The notes: generated by a model from the letters alone, not told the origin. A stretch of 64,000 nt of DNA from Massospora cicadina (GCA_022478985.1 JAKSZP010012225.1:1-64000), one strand, 5' to 3'; positions 34,821 to 46,183 are shown, counted from the first letter of the stretch. Numbers and translations are program-made.

Positions 34821-36650
34821 TCAGTGTGCACTCATAATAATATTTGAGCGGGTGGAAGGACTTGGGTTAGTCAAAGTAACGTCCCCTATATGCTTATAAA
34901 ATTCCCCATTTTTTAGGAACGTATTGGTCCTGAGTCCGTCTAGTAATTTGATAACTTGAGGTGGTTCATCTTTGTACTTTTCGCTGAGCATTTTGTCAAA
35001 CATTATATTGCTTAAATCCGCCAAAACTGCAATTTTCAGCAATCTTAATAAGCAATCAGTGTTTTGGTGTTTTGCTCCTGGCCAGTGAAGAATCTCAAAG
35101 TCATAAGCTTGCAGATTAAGAGCCCATCGGGCTAGCCGCCCCTCAGGCTCTCTCAGATTCTGCAACAAGCGCAAAAATGCATGATCTATAATGACTTTAA
35201 ACTTTACTCCATGCAAGTAGACTCAAAACTGTTTATATGCATAGATCATTGCTAAGCACTCTCACTAAGTTATGGTGTAATTCCATTCATGACAATTCAA
35301 TCTACAGCTACAGTACGCCATGGGATGCTCTTCTCCCTCATCGTCCTTCTGAGACAGGACTGCCCCAACATTGGAAAGTGACGCATCCATTTGTACTATA
35401 AATAATTTATAAAAATTAGGGTAGCGCAACACAGGTGCATAAACTAACGCCATTTGAAGTGTATCAAAGGCGCATTGGCATCATTCTATCCATTCAAACA
35501 TGGCGTCTTTCTTATGTAGCTCAAACAGCGGACCTCTGATGCAACTGAAATTGGGTAAGAAGCGTCAGTAATAACCCACCATCCCCAAAAACACCTGGAT
35601 GTTCCGCTTATTAACTAGATTAGTCATCTTCTGTATATCTTTTTTTAGTACTAGATGGTCCCATCTTCTGTATATCTTCTACCTTGGCTAATTGAAGTCT
35701 TAGCCCGTTGCATCCACCAAAAACCCAAGGTACTCAAGCAGATCCTTGAATAAGTGGCATTTCTGAGGCTTGATTTTAATATTGGCCTCAGCCAGTTGGT
35801 AAAATATCTCTTCCAAATGGGTAAGATGCTCAGTGAACATGAGAGAGAAGACATTAATATTTTTAGATACACAAGAAGACATGACAGCTTCAGATCACCC
35901 AGTATGGTGTCCATTGCTTGTTGGAACGTAGCTGTGGCATTACATAGACCTTACAGCATGTGAATTGGTTATAAAAGCCCTTTTGAGGTGATTACAGCGC
36001 ACTTTTCATGTTCCACCAAAGGCAACTCAATTTGCAAATAGTCAGATATCCAATTCATTACCAAGAAGTAGTGGGCTCCACCTAGCCAATCCAGCGCATC
36101 ATCAATCCATGGTAGAGGGTAGGAATCTTTTTTGGTGATACTATTGAGCTTCCAGTAGTTAATTACTACGCAGTTAGTGCCATCCTTCTTTTTAACAATT
36201 AGAATAGGAGAAGCCCATGGACTCTTAGATGGTTCAAACATTCCCTGCCTAGCAGCTTTTCATTCTCCTCAGTGACAACTTCTTCAGTTGCCCTTGGTCA
36301 GAGAATTGGCCAAGAACTGATGGGGGGATGTGACCCCAGTGTTCAGTCGATGAACAACCCCCCAAGAGCACCCAAAATCATGATTGTCAACCGCAAAAAT
36401 CTCTTTATATTTTTGAAATAAAGCTTCCGCCCGCTCCTTCTGATCTTCTGATAACCCAGATAAATTCTCCTGCGGCACAACCACCTTGCGCCAAGATGTG
36501 GTTTGATGGGCAGACCAAATTATCCAGAGAACCAAACTCATGAACCTAGTTGATCTCCTCAACTGGGTTCAGATGTAAATATGCTATAATCTGATGTCAG
36601 CGGATTCAAATTGGTCTGTTCTGAAGATTTGCTATCAAAACCTTGATTTA
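34821..36650 (-). pseudogene. Element B RNase H and reverse transcriptase (decayed)
   Basis: RNase H and linker at 34821-35216 and 35265-35453 (LVYAPVLRYPNFYKLFIVQM). RT fingers at 35969-36241 (SPWASPILIVKKKDG; NSITKKDSYPLPWIDDAL). The catalytic block at about 35880 reads YLKIL, having lost both Asp. A SINE tail at 35641 sits in the thumb region. Confidence 0.85.
35641..35661 (-). mobile_element. SINE-alpha tail insertion 1 (21 bp)
   Basis: TTTAGTACTAGATGGTCC preceded by T residues, flanked by CATCTTCTGTATATCT at 35625-35640 and 35662-35677. Confidence 0.85.
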
Positions 36651-37398
36651 CCCATGGCCTGGAAGTATGATGCCTGGAGCCACGTGTGGCTCAAGCCATG
36701 ATTGCTGATAAAGCCCAATGATCTCTCCGTAGAGCCCAGCTTGCACTTCCACCTCTAACTCAGTGTCTACTATTATTTGGTGTTCAGAGGGAATTGATAT
36801 AGCTCCAGCAGCTCTAAGCGGAAGCCCTTGATATTCATATATCTGATGGGGAAGGGCCTGAGTTTTCCCTTTTAATTGATGATAGCGCACTGGAATCACC
36901 CCATCACTGTAGGTAAGGTTAATCTGTCCCATATACACTGAGCCCTTCGGCACTCCTCTGGAGGTAAAACAGATTGGGATCTGCTGTCCCAAAATAGTGA
37001 AGGTCTCCTCCATCATGTCAACGACAGCCCCATAGTGTTGCATAAAGGCAGTCCCAATCAACAAAATATAGGTTGCTATCTGGTAATACTACCACCGGAG
37101 CCACAACAACATATCCAAACTGCAAGGGAAGCATGCTGTACGCTCCCTCAGAGACCGTGGTTTCTTCTCCAGCGGTCCCATACACCATCCTGTGGTCTAT
37201 GTCGGGTTTTAAGGAAAACTTTGCCACCAATTTAGTGGAGACAATATTAACAGGGGCGCACATATCAACTATACCATGTACCCAAGTTTTAGCTACCACA
37301 ATGTCACAGTAAGTGCATTCTGAGTAAGATAAATGCCAGCTATTTACTGCGTGTATGCTCATTGATTCATGTTTTCCCAGAAAACTCATAATACCCAC
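36648..37398 (-). pseudogene. Element B protease and linker
   Basis: 126-residue and 138-residue open stretches overlap. The active site reads IVDMCAPVNIVSTKLVAK, with D-M-C for D-T-G. The following SLKPDIDHRMVYGTAGEE matches element A. Confidence 0.8.
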
Positions 37399-37399
37399 A

Positions 37400-38755
37400 C
37401 TGATTGTAGGGTATCAGGTTACAATAGCGTCCACTGGAAGGGCGACATCTACTCCTCTCAGGGACAGGGCATCTGTGAACGGTTCCAACTGATATGACAG
37501 ACTTTGGTCAAATATTTGATAAGCATAAAGCTTTGGTCAATCTGGAGAGTCTTTTTCCGCCATTTCTTCAACATGCACTTGGGTCAGCACATTTACTCCC
37601 CCAACTGGCTGTTGGTAGAGGAATGTATCATCATAGTGAGAAGCTTCTGCTACATTTAACACAGTAGATTCAGGTGGGACGTTTGAGTTTAAGGTAGCAA
37701 AAGTAGAGAGTCCCTTCTCTACTCCACTCTGACTTTCCCTGATAACCCTGATCCCATTTTATGGGAGGGATCCGTCAATTGGGGCATCATCATCCCATGT
37801 GCCCAGTGTGACCATAATTAAAATAACTTACTCCATAGGGCCTACAGCTGTGTTTAGTATAAGTTGGTCCACTTGGTAGATGGTTCTGAAAATAATTGAT
37901 GTAACCAGACCCCCATCGGTAAAACACCTGCCATTGATCAGCATAGTTAGGTCCATAATGGTAGTTAGTCAGATGTTGATTGGTAGTTAAGGAATGCCCA
38001 TTGGACTGCGGAGAGTATCCTGACAAAGTCCTCACTGACTGGTTAACTCCCCCACATGATTAAGGTGGACAACAGCGACAGTGCAGATTTGCTCAGTATT
38101 GGGTGGAGGGAAAGTTACAGCTAAGCGACGTACAAATTGAACAAATTTAAGAAGAGGTACATTGTCCTTTAACAATGGGGCCATAATATTATAAAGTTCA
38201 GGGTATGGCTTCACTGCTGAGGCCATTGCAATACACACATCAACTTTGGATGAAATCCCTTCCCCAATCAGCACATGTGCTTCCATCATAAATCAGTCAG
38301 CAAATGCGGTGAGGGTCTCATTTCTCTGAAACCTGATGGTCAAGAACTCAGCTTTTTGCTGCAACATTTTTGCAGTTCCACTGAGCAACTGCAGAACCAT
38401 CTCCTTAACTTTATTATATGAAATGGAACTAGCTGAGAGGTAACAAATGACTTGATCAGCACTCCTGACATTCATAAAGGTGAGCAATAGTTTTGCCCTC
38501 CATCAATCCAAAGTACTATCAGTTATAAACTCAAATTGGCAAAAGAATCCATGAATATTTCATTTACGATCAAATGGTGGCATCTTATCACTGTAAACCT
38601 TATAGGCAACTAATATTGCCTTTTATGCACAGTATCTAACATGAGTCTCAGCTCCTCATATGCAACAGGCCTACAATGTTGTACAGATTCCTTATCAAAA
38701 CAACCTGGATGCAATATATAGCCAGCAGCTGAGTTTTAATTGTATTGTTATTGGT
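37400..38755 (-). pseudogene. Element B gag (decayed)
   Basis: Open pieces at 38293-38487, 38032-38289 and 37790-38035. The last ends SYFNYGHTGHMG, a CCHC zinc knuckle in which both knuckle Cys visible in this stretch are lost. The order matches A gag. Confidence 0.75.
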
Positions 38756-38760
38756 CAATG

Positions 38761-38780
38761 GGCCCTCTGTAGTGAGTACA
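38761..38780 (-). promoter_or_regulatory. Primer-binding site of element B (decayed)
   Basis: The plus-strand text GGCCCTCTGTAGTGAGTACA sits one base from the 5' LTR and corresponds to the A and D sites, with the TGG start damaged. Confidence 0.55.
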
Positions 38781-38781
38781 C

Positions 38782-39406
38782 TGTTGAATCTTGGTGATTA
38801 CATATGTACCCGCTGAAATTTATTTTGCACAGGGCTCTGGCCATTAAACAATTAGAACGGATGATATGACAATCACATGTTCCTTGATACACTTGTAAAC
38901 AATTAATATATAATAAAATGTGAGCAATTTCCCCCAAATACTTCTTTTTACTTTAATATAATAAATCAGCGGTTCTTCCTCTAGTCCACTCCCTCTTTCT
39001 TCCTCCTTTCTCTTCTTTTCTATGCCTACTAAAAAACCTCCTCCTTCAGTCTCCTTGTTTCACTGATATCCCAGCGACCTTAGTTGGTACTGAACCTTTT
39101 GCTTAGTTATTCATTTCGTCATCTTCTCATTGGTTTTGGCTTGTTGTTCTTCAATTCTTTACTACCCTAATTTGAGGCGATCCAATTTATTGACTGTCAA
39201 ATGTCAACCTCACCCTATCGCCTTAGTTTAAGGCAATCTAATATGACCCATTATAACCCATTATCACCTCATCCAAAGGTGATCAATTACTTATAACTCT
39301 GAAATATCCTCAGCAAATTCTGTTCATTGAACCTTTGGTAGAATTTCTCCAATGATTCATTTGATCATAATGGTGACTTTTCATACATACATATAGATTT
39401 GCAACA
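38782..39406 (-). repeat. 5' LTR of element B
   Basis: TGTTGAATCTTGG...TTTGCAACA, 625 bp, collinear with 31861-32486. The right flank is GTTGG. Confidence 0.95.
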
Positions 39407-39579
39407 GTTGGTGTAATTTGCTTACCTGAACTCATGCTATTAGCCCAAGAACTTTTAATAAAGGTATTGCCCCAATTCTAGGGGTTCCAACGCGAATAGG
39501 CCAGGGTCCTTGGGCCAATTATATTATTACATAATCACAAACGCTCTTCTCAAAATATTGGACTTGCAATTGTCTTACA
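39407..39579 (-). repeat. 5' LTR of element C, second part
   Basis: Continues the C LTR after the B insertion (GTTGG duplicated at 39407-39411) and ends TGTCTTACA before CTGCT. Confidence 0.85.
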
Positions 39580-39950
39580 CTGCTCTCTACTTCCTACTAA
39601 CAATCTTTCTCATTTAATTGTCCCATCTCTCTTATATATGAGTGACTTTGCTTGATATCACTCCTTTGGCTTAGACTATTTGGTTCCACCATATTCTCAT
39701 TAGCCCTGGCAGAGTATGCTTTTTTAAGTTCACTATCACCTTAGTTCAAGGCAATTTAATAGTAATTATCAAATGTTAACATTGCCTTACACCTTATTCA
39801 AAGGCAATCCAATAATTATCCTTCCTGACTCAATTTGCCTTATCTCAAGGTGCTTGAATATATGTACACTAGTAATCATGGGTGAGGGATTCTAGCCAAT
39901 CTGCCATAGCTATTTAAGATTTAATGTCCAGTCATATTAGAATATTGACG
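39580..39950 (-). repeat. 5' LTR of element D, second part
   Basis: Continues the D LTR (TCTACTTCCTACTAACAAT) and aligns with 3165-3528. It ends near ATTGACG, with the terminal CA decayed. Confidence 0.8.
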
Positions 39951-42170
39951 TCTTATATGTTTTTGATGGTATTTGCTATATTGTTATGGCTGAGAGTTTA
40001 ATATTTAGTTGCTTTGATAGTTATAGTTATGAAAAATTTATCCATAAATGTTAACTAATTTAACTACTTAATTTAAGCTCAACTGATAAGATTAGAGACT
40101 GTTAATTCTCTGGATTATATTTGGTGCTTTTATCATTAGTAGCACATAAATAGATATTTTTATTTGTTAGAGAATTGGGCATTGGCTACTCTTCTTTTGA
40201 GTACCAAATGTTACAATCCTGGGTTCTTCACTAATTGAAATCTCTCAACTGTTAACTGCATAGGTTCAGTATGTGCACAATTCACATAATTTGATAGTTT
40301 TTTAGTTAGTTGATATCAATATGACGACTATATCCATAGTTGAATAGATAAACCCAAAATGTTCCAACGCTAGACCTGTACTTTACCACAAAATACTGTT
40401 GAAGTTAACTATAGGGACTGCTTCCCTTATCCACCTAACTTGATCCATTCTCATATAAGAGGTTTACGGCCTTTCTTCTCATCATGTGGATTCTGCAGAG
40501 ATTCTCAAGTTCAGCTTCACTTATAATAATCCACAATCCTTACTTTTTATATAACAAAAGAGTTCCCAATCATTGTATACAACAACTTTAATTTTCTGAA
40601 TATGAATAGAACTTAAAACAATAATGAATTCTAACTAACTGACTCTTTTATTAATATGATTTGTTAGAGAATTAATAGAGGGAATTCAGCACCTAACCCT
40701 CAGTTGGCACTTCAGCCATGAAATAGCAGCCATTGCATTTGAAATTCCCCCAACATCTCACCAGTGATATTCTTCTCCATCTTATTAGGATTCCTCCCTC
40801 AGACATTCTTGAGACTTAAAATAGAAATGAGCTAGAAAACGTGTCCCTAACATTTCCTGCTTGATCACAGAAAGCCAACCATATTTGGCTAACAACCTGC
40901 TTAAGTAATGGGACACTTTACCAACATAGCAGGTCACAAACCAACTGATCAAACTTGCTAGTTGCAGGTAGCATCACTCGCCTAGCAACTGCTACTTAAA
41001 TTCCCTATTGGTCAGCAATAAAACCCAATAGATCCCAATTGATATACCTGAGTGGCAATCAATGATCAGCTATCAGATGTCCCCATTTTTTGCAACTCCG
41101 CCTAATGAGATCTTAAGCATCCACCTGGATTGATCCTCAATGGATCTGAACATGGTGAATTACCTAAAAAGCCTCCAAACCTTATTAACCTGAGATTGGG
41201 GCCAACTGATACCAATTAACTTACCATTTGGAATTATCCCATAGCAATCACAAGCAATCTAGGAGGCTGGAAATGTGTGCAAAAATAGCAACATGATTTT
41301 AAGTAAGTTATATCCAACATTAGATATAGGCCTAGGTATCATATTAGATATAAAGCTTTCATAGTACTAAGTATCTTAGTGGTTATACACCACTTAAACT
41401 ACAGGAAACCTGCATAAATTATAATTCTAGCACAAAAATAAATACTTTAATAGTTTTGGTAAATTTTTAAAAATATTCACTAAATAGTTATTAGTCTTAA
41501 ATTACAGTATTATAAATTCACTATAAAGGTATGCACTTTAAAGGTCTTTAGTTACTGAGGAAAAACATTCACTGTATATTTGCTTTTAGTTTAACAAAAA
41601 ATTGAGTTTAATTAATAGTCTTATTAGATATTTGATCCCAGCACATCATTCTTAAAAATGAAGTGTGTTATTGAGATCATTTTATGGTAAGCTTTATAAA
41701 GGTTTAATTTATTTTTTACTATCTTTAGCTATTAATTCATTAAAATTATTACAATTTATTTCCTGTATGAACATCTGAGATTTTAATTTAACCAGTATAT
41801 TCAAAATAAGCTTTTTTGATAGTTATACTTTTTTCAATAAATGTCTGTTTCTACTATGATCATCTGTAGCTATATGAAATGGTTATATTATCTTTTAAAG
41901 TTTTTTTCTCTTACTGGATAATATTTTTAGCATTTTACAAATTTTGATCTCAGCATAAATCATGGTAATTGACCGTGTTTACTAATATTGTCAGGGTAAG
42001 TTTTAATCTTTAATATATAACCTAAATCAATCAGTTCAAATTGTCTGGAAATAAATAAATTTGAGCAATGCAGGTAACTCTTCTAGTCTAAAATAAAAAT
42101 CTAATATAATGATTTAAATCATCTGGCAAGCTATAAACACCATAGTGAAGCATGGGTATCTGAATGCTAG
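39951..42170 (+). repeat. Right part of Helitron H1
   Basis: Begins TATATGTTTTTGATGG, the same text found inside the related Helitron sequences at about 53760 and, reversed, about 55530. It ends with the H1 hairpin and CTAG. It contains solo LTR M. No coding region seen. Confidence 0.7.
40662..41293. mobile_element. Solo LTR M
   Basis: A 632-bp segment from TGTTAGAGAATTAATAG to AATAGCAACA, flanked by TGATT (40657-40661 and 41294-41298). More GC-rich than the surrounding Helitron sequence. No coding. Confidence 0.85.
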
Positions 42171-42190
42171 TATATTGTAAATGGGTATTA

Positions 42191-42468
42191 TAATTATTTT
42201 TAAAATATGGCACTGACTTCAAAATGTTTTATTACTTTATGCTTTTATCAATTATTTTATACTTTTTAGTGTCTTTTTAAAGGTAGTTCTTTTTTCTCAG
42301 AACAAGAAGTTAGTGTTTTTTTCAAACTTTATTCTTTCACCTAATTTTTACCAAAAAATTACTATCTTTATATGATTTTTTTTGTAAAATTTACTATTTC
42401 TATATAAAAATAAAAAATAATTAAATATATATTATATATATTATCTCATAAACAAATATACTAAAAAT
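42191..42468. repeat. Foldback repeat J, copy 1, right arm and flank
   Basis: TTTTTAAAATATGGCACTGA followed by an arm containing TTTATACTTTTTAG. It is inverted relative to the left arm at about 2601-2690 and parallel to 45888-46165. Confidence 0.65.
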
Positions 42469-43056
42469 TGTAACAGACAGAAACACCAGTTCCATCCGCC
42501 ATATAATTTTACACATTGCTTTGATGCACTGACAAGCAACCAAATTGGCCTAACCAAGTAGGGAGAGGTTTGGGAACTGACAAGAAGCCAAACATTCACC
42601 TCTCATTGGTTGGCTATGTAAGTCCTCTGTGTGGTTGGTCCAACCCAACCACATGAAAGCTCCTCAAAATGGAAACACCCAAAAAAAACTATAGGTATAC
42701 AAACTCTAAAACATCCTTTTATTTTTATTATAAATCATAAAAACCAAGGTGCCTTCCAACCAGAGCTTGTATGGGGAGCAACCAACAATGCTCCCTAGGA
42801 AGGGAATGCTAGGGTCCTCATAGAATTTCTGAAGTGAACTTTGGAAATGGGCATGCATGCCTTATAAGGGCAGCGCTTTGGGGACTCCACCCAAGCCATC
42901 AATTAGGCTCACACAAGCCTAATTTCAGCTTGGGTGAGGCACAACCCAATGTCTGAAATGACCACACACAAAAATGTTTTAAAGCAATCTGACTCAGATT
43001 TGGAAAATCCAAATTCAAGTCTAAATGTAATGAATGAGACAAACTTGTCCATTACA
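42469..43056. mobile_element. Solo LTR I
   Basis: A 588-bp segment from TGTAACAGACAG to GTCCATTACA, flanked by AAAAT (42464-42468 and 43057-43061). Confidence 0.85.
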
Positions 43057-43199
43057 AAAATAGCCAAACTTGGCACAAATATTTATGAACATTGGGAACC
43101 AACTTAGGCTTTTTTTTCATTTTCTTAACTATACAAAAATTAAAAAAAGTCATACTCATAATATATTAATTATATATAAAGTATAATGGTAATATTTAT

Positions 43200-43500
43200 A
43201 TATCTCAGCTGAGTAGTTTGTTGTTATATGGTCAATTTGATAGGCTCAATTATTTTGAGTAAGCAGATGGTAATTTAACCAATTCATTAGGATCATTAGT
43301 TTTGGTAAGCAGTTGATGGTTATTTGGTTAATCTATTAGGATTACTGGTTTCTGTATACAATTGGTTATTGGTTACTGTGATGAGGTCAATTTTTAGCTG
43401 AGTGGTTGATAATTAATGGTTTTTAGTTAATTTGACAGATTTAATAAGTTTACTATGTAGTTTGATATTTACTTAGTTGATAGGTTTAATTACTATAAAC
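43200..43500 (+). repeat. Helitron minisatellite, array 1
   Basis: Degenerate tandem units of about 40-45 bp built on GCTGAGTGGTTGATGG, a T-rich spacer and GATAGGCTCAATTATTTTG. The same unit type is at 53150-53640, 53780-54060 and reversed at 55250-55490. Confidence 0.7.
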
Positions 43501-43535
43501 CTTCTAATGTCCATCTATCAAAATACCAGACTTGC

Positions 43536-43551
43536 CCATCTAGTACTAAAA
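43536..43551 (+). mobile_element. SINE-alpha tail insertion 2 (16 bp)
   Basis: CCATCTAGTACTAAAA between two copies of AAAATACCAGACTTGC (43520-43535, 43552-43567). Confidence 0.85.
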
Positions 43552-43980
43552 AAAATACCAGACTTGCAATTGAGCACCATCAAATCTATAAATCTACTTA
43601 AAAAACATTCACTGACTGATGTACTGGCTGACAGATGTACTAACCAACTAACTGACATCTGAAAAATTTGAGTCTGAAAAAGTCCAATCAATTTAGGCAA
43701 ATGGGTAAAAATTATCAATTTTTAGGGAAGAAAGAACCTCCTTTAAAAAAGCTCTAAAAAGTATAAAATAATCAAGAAATTGTGACTCCTCAATAAAACC
43801 CTTTTTGAAGTTGGCACCATATTTTAAAGTGAATTATAGAATTTTGCTCATAAATACAAATTATATCTTATATCTGGATTGGGCCCAAGTGTAAACTATA
43901 AGCAACTTAGAATAAATAGTACTGAGTATATAAATTATAAATACCTATTATAAGTCAGTTAAAATATGATGCCAACTTCA

Positions 43981-45872
43981 CTTTCTTTTAATGCTCAAAG
44001 TCACTTTTGAGCAATTTTAAATTTAAAGTTTTATTTATTCACAGCCATCTGCCCAAACCTATTCTTTGATGTCCTTGGCTCTGCCGCCTGCCACCTCAGT
44101 GTGGGGCAGCAATGCACCCCCACCTAGCGTTTTCTGCCCCACGGGCAAGCGCGTTCAGACGGGCTCAAACAGCCTGCCCACTGCTTCCAACTGTTTTATC
44201 CCCCCACGGGACTTAGCGCTCCACCTGGCGCGCATCCACCCTTCTCGCCCCCATCCTCTCGCCCTCCCTCGCTCTGCCATTTGCTATTGCCTCAGAGTGG
44301 ACTATGGGCATTTGTTCCCATATGATGATAAGGCAATTATTGAGCTAGCCACTGTGGCCTTTGCACCAGCTGGCTTTATAGACTTCCGCCCTTTTAAGGG
44401 CTACTTTGACGTTGGGTTCCAATATGAGGAGAATGCTGAAGCGGCAGCACAAACTCCTCTAATTTATAAATAACCCCTATTCCCACAACCCGTACTTGCC
44501 TCCCTTCAGACACCACGCTGGTGGTATCCTTTGCAAATCTCCCATCCCACCTTCCACCCCAGGTTTTGTATGACCAGTTGGTTGTGGAGCTCAAGGCTTA
44601 TGGCACTCAGCCCAACCTCATCTTTGCCATTCCATCTGGTGTGGAGCGCCTTGCTGCTCCTCGGGCAACAGCCACCATTATACCACACCACCCTACCATA
44701 GCCCAACAAATCCCACCCCGCGCTAGTGTGGCTGCAGCACCTGATCATTTCTTTTGGGATCATGTCAATAATGGTAGGCATATTTGTTCCCTCTGCTTTG
44801 GCCTCAACCATGCAAAAAGATCGTGCCCTCAGGCCAAGTCCGCTGCTGCAGCTTCTGAGCCTCCTTCTGGAGGTTCAGTATGGAGCGCTTTGCTGCCCCC
44901 TCCCACCCTCAATCTTGTTCAGTGGGCCCACATGGAAAATCAGCCCCCCCAAAACCTCCAGCCTCACTCTCCCACCTAAATCTACCCCAGCCAATCAGAG
45001 CAATGCTTGGACCACCATTGGCACCCAAGCAGCTGCCCATTCACCCAATCCCACCCACCCAAAATTGAACGCCACTATTCCAGTGAACCAAAATCCATGG
45101 GATCTATTGGCTGAAACTGATAAATCAGGTAATGTCCTCATTAGTAAGCATACAGGTCAACCTCTCTGCCAAGGCGATTATGGTTGGGCAGAATTTTTCC
45201 TTCCTGACTTTGATGAAACCCTAACCCCTCACCATTTTGCTCCTCTGCCTGATACAGCCCCCTTCCAAAGTGATCACCAGCTCGCCTTAGCTGCGGTAGC
45301 CTCTCCTCATTGCCCAAAACTATGCACTGCGGTGGCCCAGTCAGTGGCTCAGCTCCAGCATGGCCTGCCCACCCTCTTCCCCCCAACTTCCCTGAATCTC
45401 CCTGCAGTGACATCTCAAAAACTATTCAATGATGCTGAAGTTGCTGTTATGAATGTCGCAACACTTGCTTCATTCAACCCCTCAGCCAAAATCACCTGCC
45501 ACAGTATCTCCCTTTTCACCCAACTTCCTGAAGCCTGCAAAGAAGCTGAAATTCTCCTTGCAGCTTTTGTTGAAACACTTTCCCATCATTATCTTGATGT
45601 AAAAGAGGAAAACTACTACTATGCTGACCTCAACCCCACTATGCGGATGCCCCAACGCCCTGGCTCTCTGCTCTGATCTGGTACTGTAACCAACATCCCT
45701 TGATTGAGGTGGGTCTTTCTGAAAATCAACCCCCTGACCTCTCCTCACCCTCTGCTATAGTGGGTTATCAGTTTCTGCTTCCCACCTGGTTAGTAGTTTT
45801 GTTTTGTCATTTTGTGTGTTGTGTTTGGTACTGTCCATCCCCTGGTCAGCATACCTTGAATAAATCAAAAAC
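43981..45872 (+). mobile_element. ORF1-only non-LTR element, copy 1
   Basis: A 1892-bp insertion flanked by ATGATGCCAACTTCA (43966-43980, 45873-45887). It contains an ORF1-like coding region with a CCHC knuckle but no endonuclease or RT. Only about 190 bp separate the end of coding from a 3' tail GGTACTGTCCATCCCC...CTTGAATAA, shared with both SINEs. The architecture is like mammalian HAL1 elements (LINE ORF1 without ORF2). Confidence 0.8.
44066..45770 (+). pseudogene. LINE ORF1-like protein, frameshifted
   Basis: Three pieces: 44066-44473 (135 residues), 44521-44979 (152 residues), and the second half of 44726-45676 (from about 44980). The middle piece has the knuckle CSLCFGLNHAKRSCPQ (C-x2-C-x4-H-x4-C, 44785-44826), an RNA-binding motif of LINE ORF1 and gag proteins. 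The C-terminal half includes PWDLLAETDKSGNVLISKHT and FFLPDFDETLTPHHFAPLP, conserved in copy 2. Two frameshifts and an early stop disable it. What else it could be: a captured gag-like gene. Confidence 0.6.
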
Positions 45873-46183
45873 ATGATGCCAACTTCAAAAATAGTTTTAT
45901 TGAGGATTTACAATTTCTTGATTATTTCATACTTTTTAGAGCTTTTTTAAAGGAGGTTCTTTCTTCCCTAAAAAATTTAAAAATTTCATTTTCTCCCAAA
46001 AACCATTTACCCCTAGTTCTTTTCCACTCAAAAATTTAGTGCATTTTTAAAAGTGGCTCTTTTTCCTACTTTTTATATTACTATCTCTATATATTGTTTT
46101 TGACTCCTTACTATTTCTCTATAAAATTAAAACTCATTGTATATCTATTATATATATTGTTTTATAAACAAATATACTAATAA

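Larger units (their letters stand above)
31861..39406 (-). mobile_element. Ty3-type LTR retrotransposon B, uninterrupted structure, inserted in the C LTR
   Basis: LTRs 31861-32486 (626 bp) and 38782-39406 (625 bp), perfect TSD GTTGG, total 7546 bp. Minus-strand gag, PR, RT, RNase H and INT with GPF motif, plus a plus-strand accessory ORF near the 3' LTR. It is structurally complete but its frames contain many stops. The only foreign insert is a 21-bp SINE tail at 35641. Confidence 0.95.
23744..39579 (-). mobile_element. LTR retrotransposon C, inserted in the 5' LTR of D
   Basis: 3' LTR 23744-24438 (695 bp). The 5' LTR is split by element B: 31331-31860 plus 39412-39579 (about 698 bp). TSD CTGCT on both sides. 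Minus-strand gag, PR, RT, RNase H and INT belong to a lineage distinct from A/B/D and closer to element K. It also contains solo LTR F, a SINE and a tRNA-like segment. Confidence 0.9.
2968..39950 (-). mobile_element. Ty3-type LTR retrotransposon D (outer element of the retroelement nest)
   Basis: The 3' LTR is 2968-3528. The 5' LTR is split: 23556-23743 and 39585-39950 (about 554 bp versus 561 bp). Internal sequence is 3529-4818 plus 19423-23555, giving gag, PR, RT, RNase H and INT on the minus strand, about 6.5 kb without insertions. The flanking 5 bp are TACTA and TCTTA, a degraded TSD. The empty site is visible in a related Helitron, reversed, at about 55491-55560. Pol is riddled with stops, so D is dead. 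Confidence 0.85.
2786..42170 (+). mobile_element. Helitron-like element H1, split by nested retrotransposons
   Basis: The 5' end begins TC (TCTATATATAAAAATAG) after an A. The 3' end has a hairpin CACCATAGTGAAGCATGGG followed by CTAG at 42167-42170 and a T. TC...CTAG with insertion between A and T and no TSD is the Helitron signature. The boundaries are supported independently, because joining 2785 to 42171 restores the loop of foldback J as seen at 43833-43960. Only about 2.4 kb is Helitron sequence; the rest is nested insertion. No Rep/helicase coding was seen, so it is non-autonomous. Confidence 0.75.
43718..45975. repeat. Foldback repeat J, copy 2, split by an ORF1 element
   Basis: The left arm (43718-43833) and the right arm (43961-43980, then 45888-45975) are inverted copies of about 110 bp, sharing for example GAACCTCCTTTAAAAAAGCT and its complement. 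The loop is 43834-43960. The ORF1-only element 43981-45872 lies inside the right arm. Confidence 0.8.

Noticed and set aside
40165..40660. Second solo LTR starting TGTTAGAGAATTGGG before LTR M
   Set aside because: No matching 3' end with a 5-bp duplication was found.
43200..43500. Possible CRISPR-like array (regular repeats with variable spacers)
   Set aside because: Units are degenerate along their full length, there are no unique spacers and no cas genes, and the context is eukaryotic Helitrons.
44066..45872. Cellular gene with a CCHC zinc knuckle
   Set aside because: It is bounded by a 15-bp TSD, ends in the SINE/LINE tail and has a second truncated copy, so it is a mobile element.
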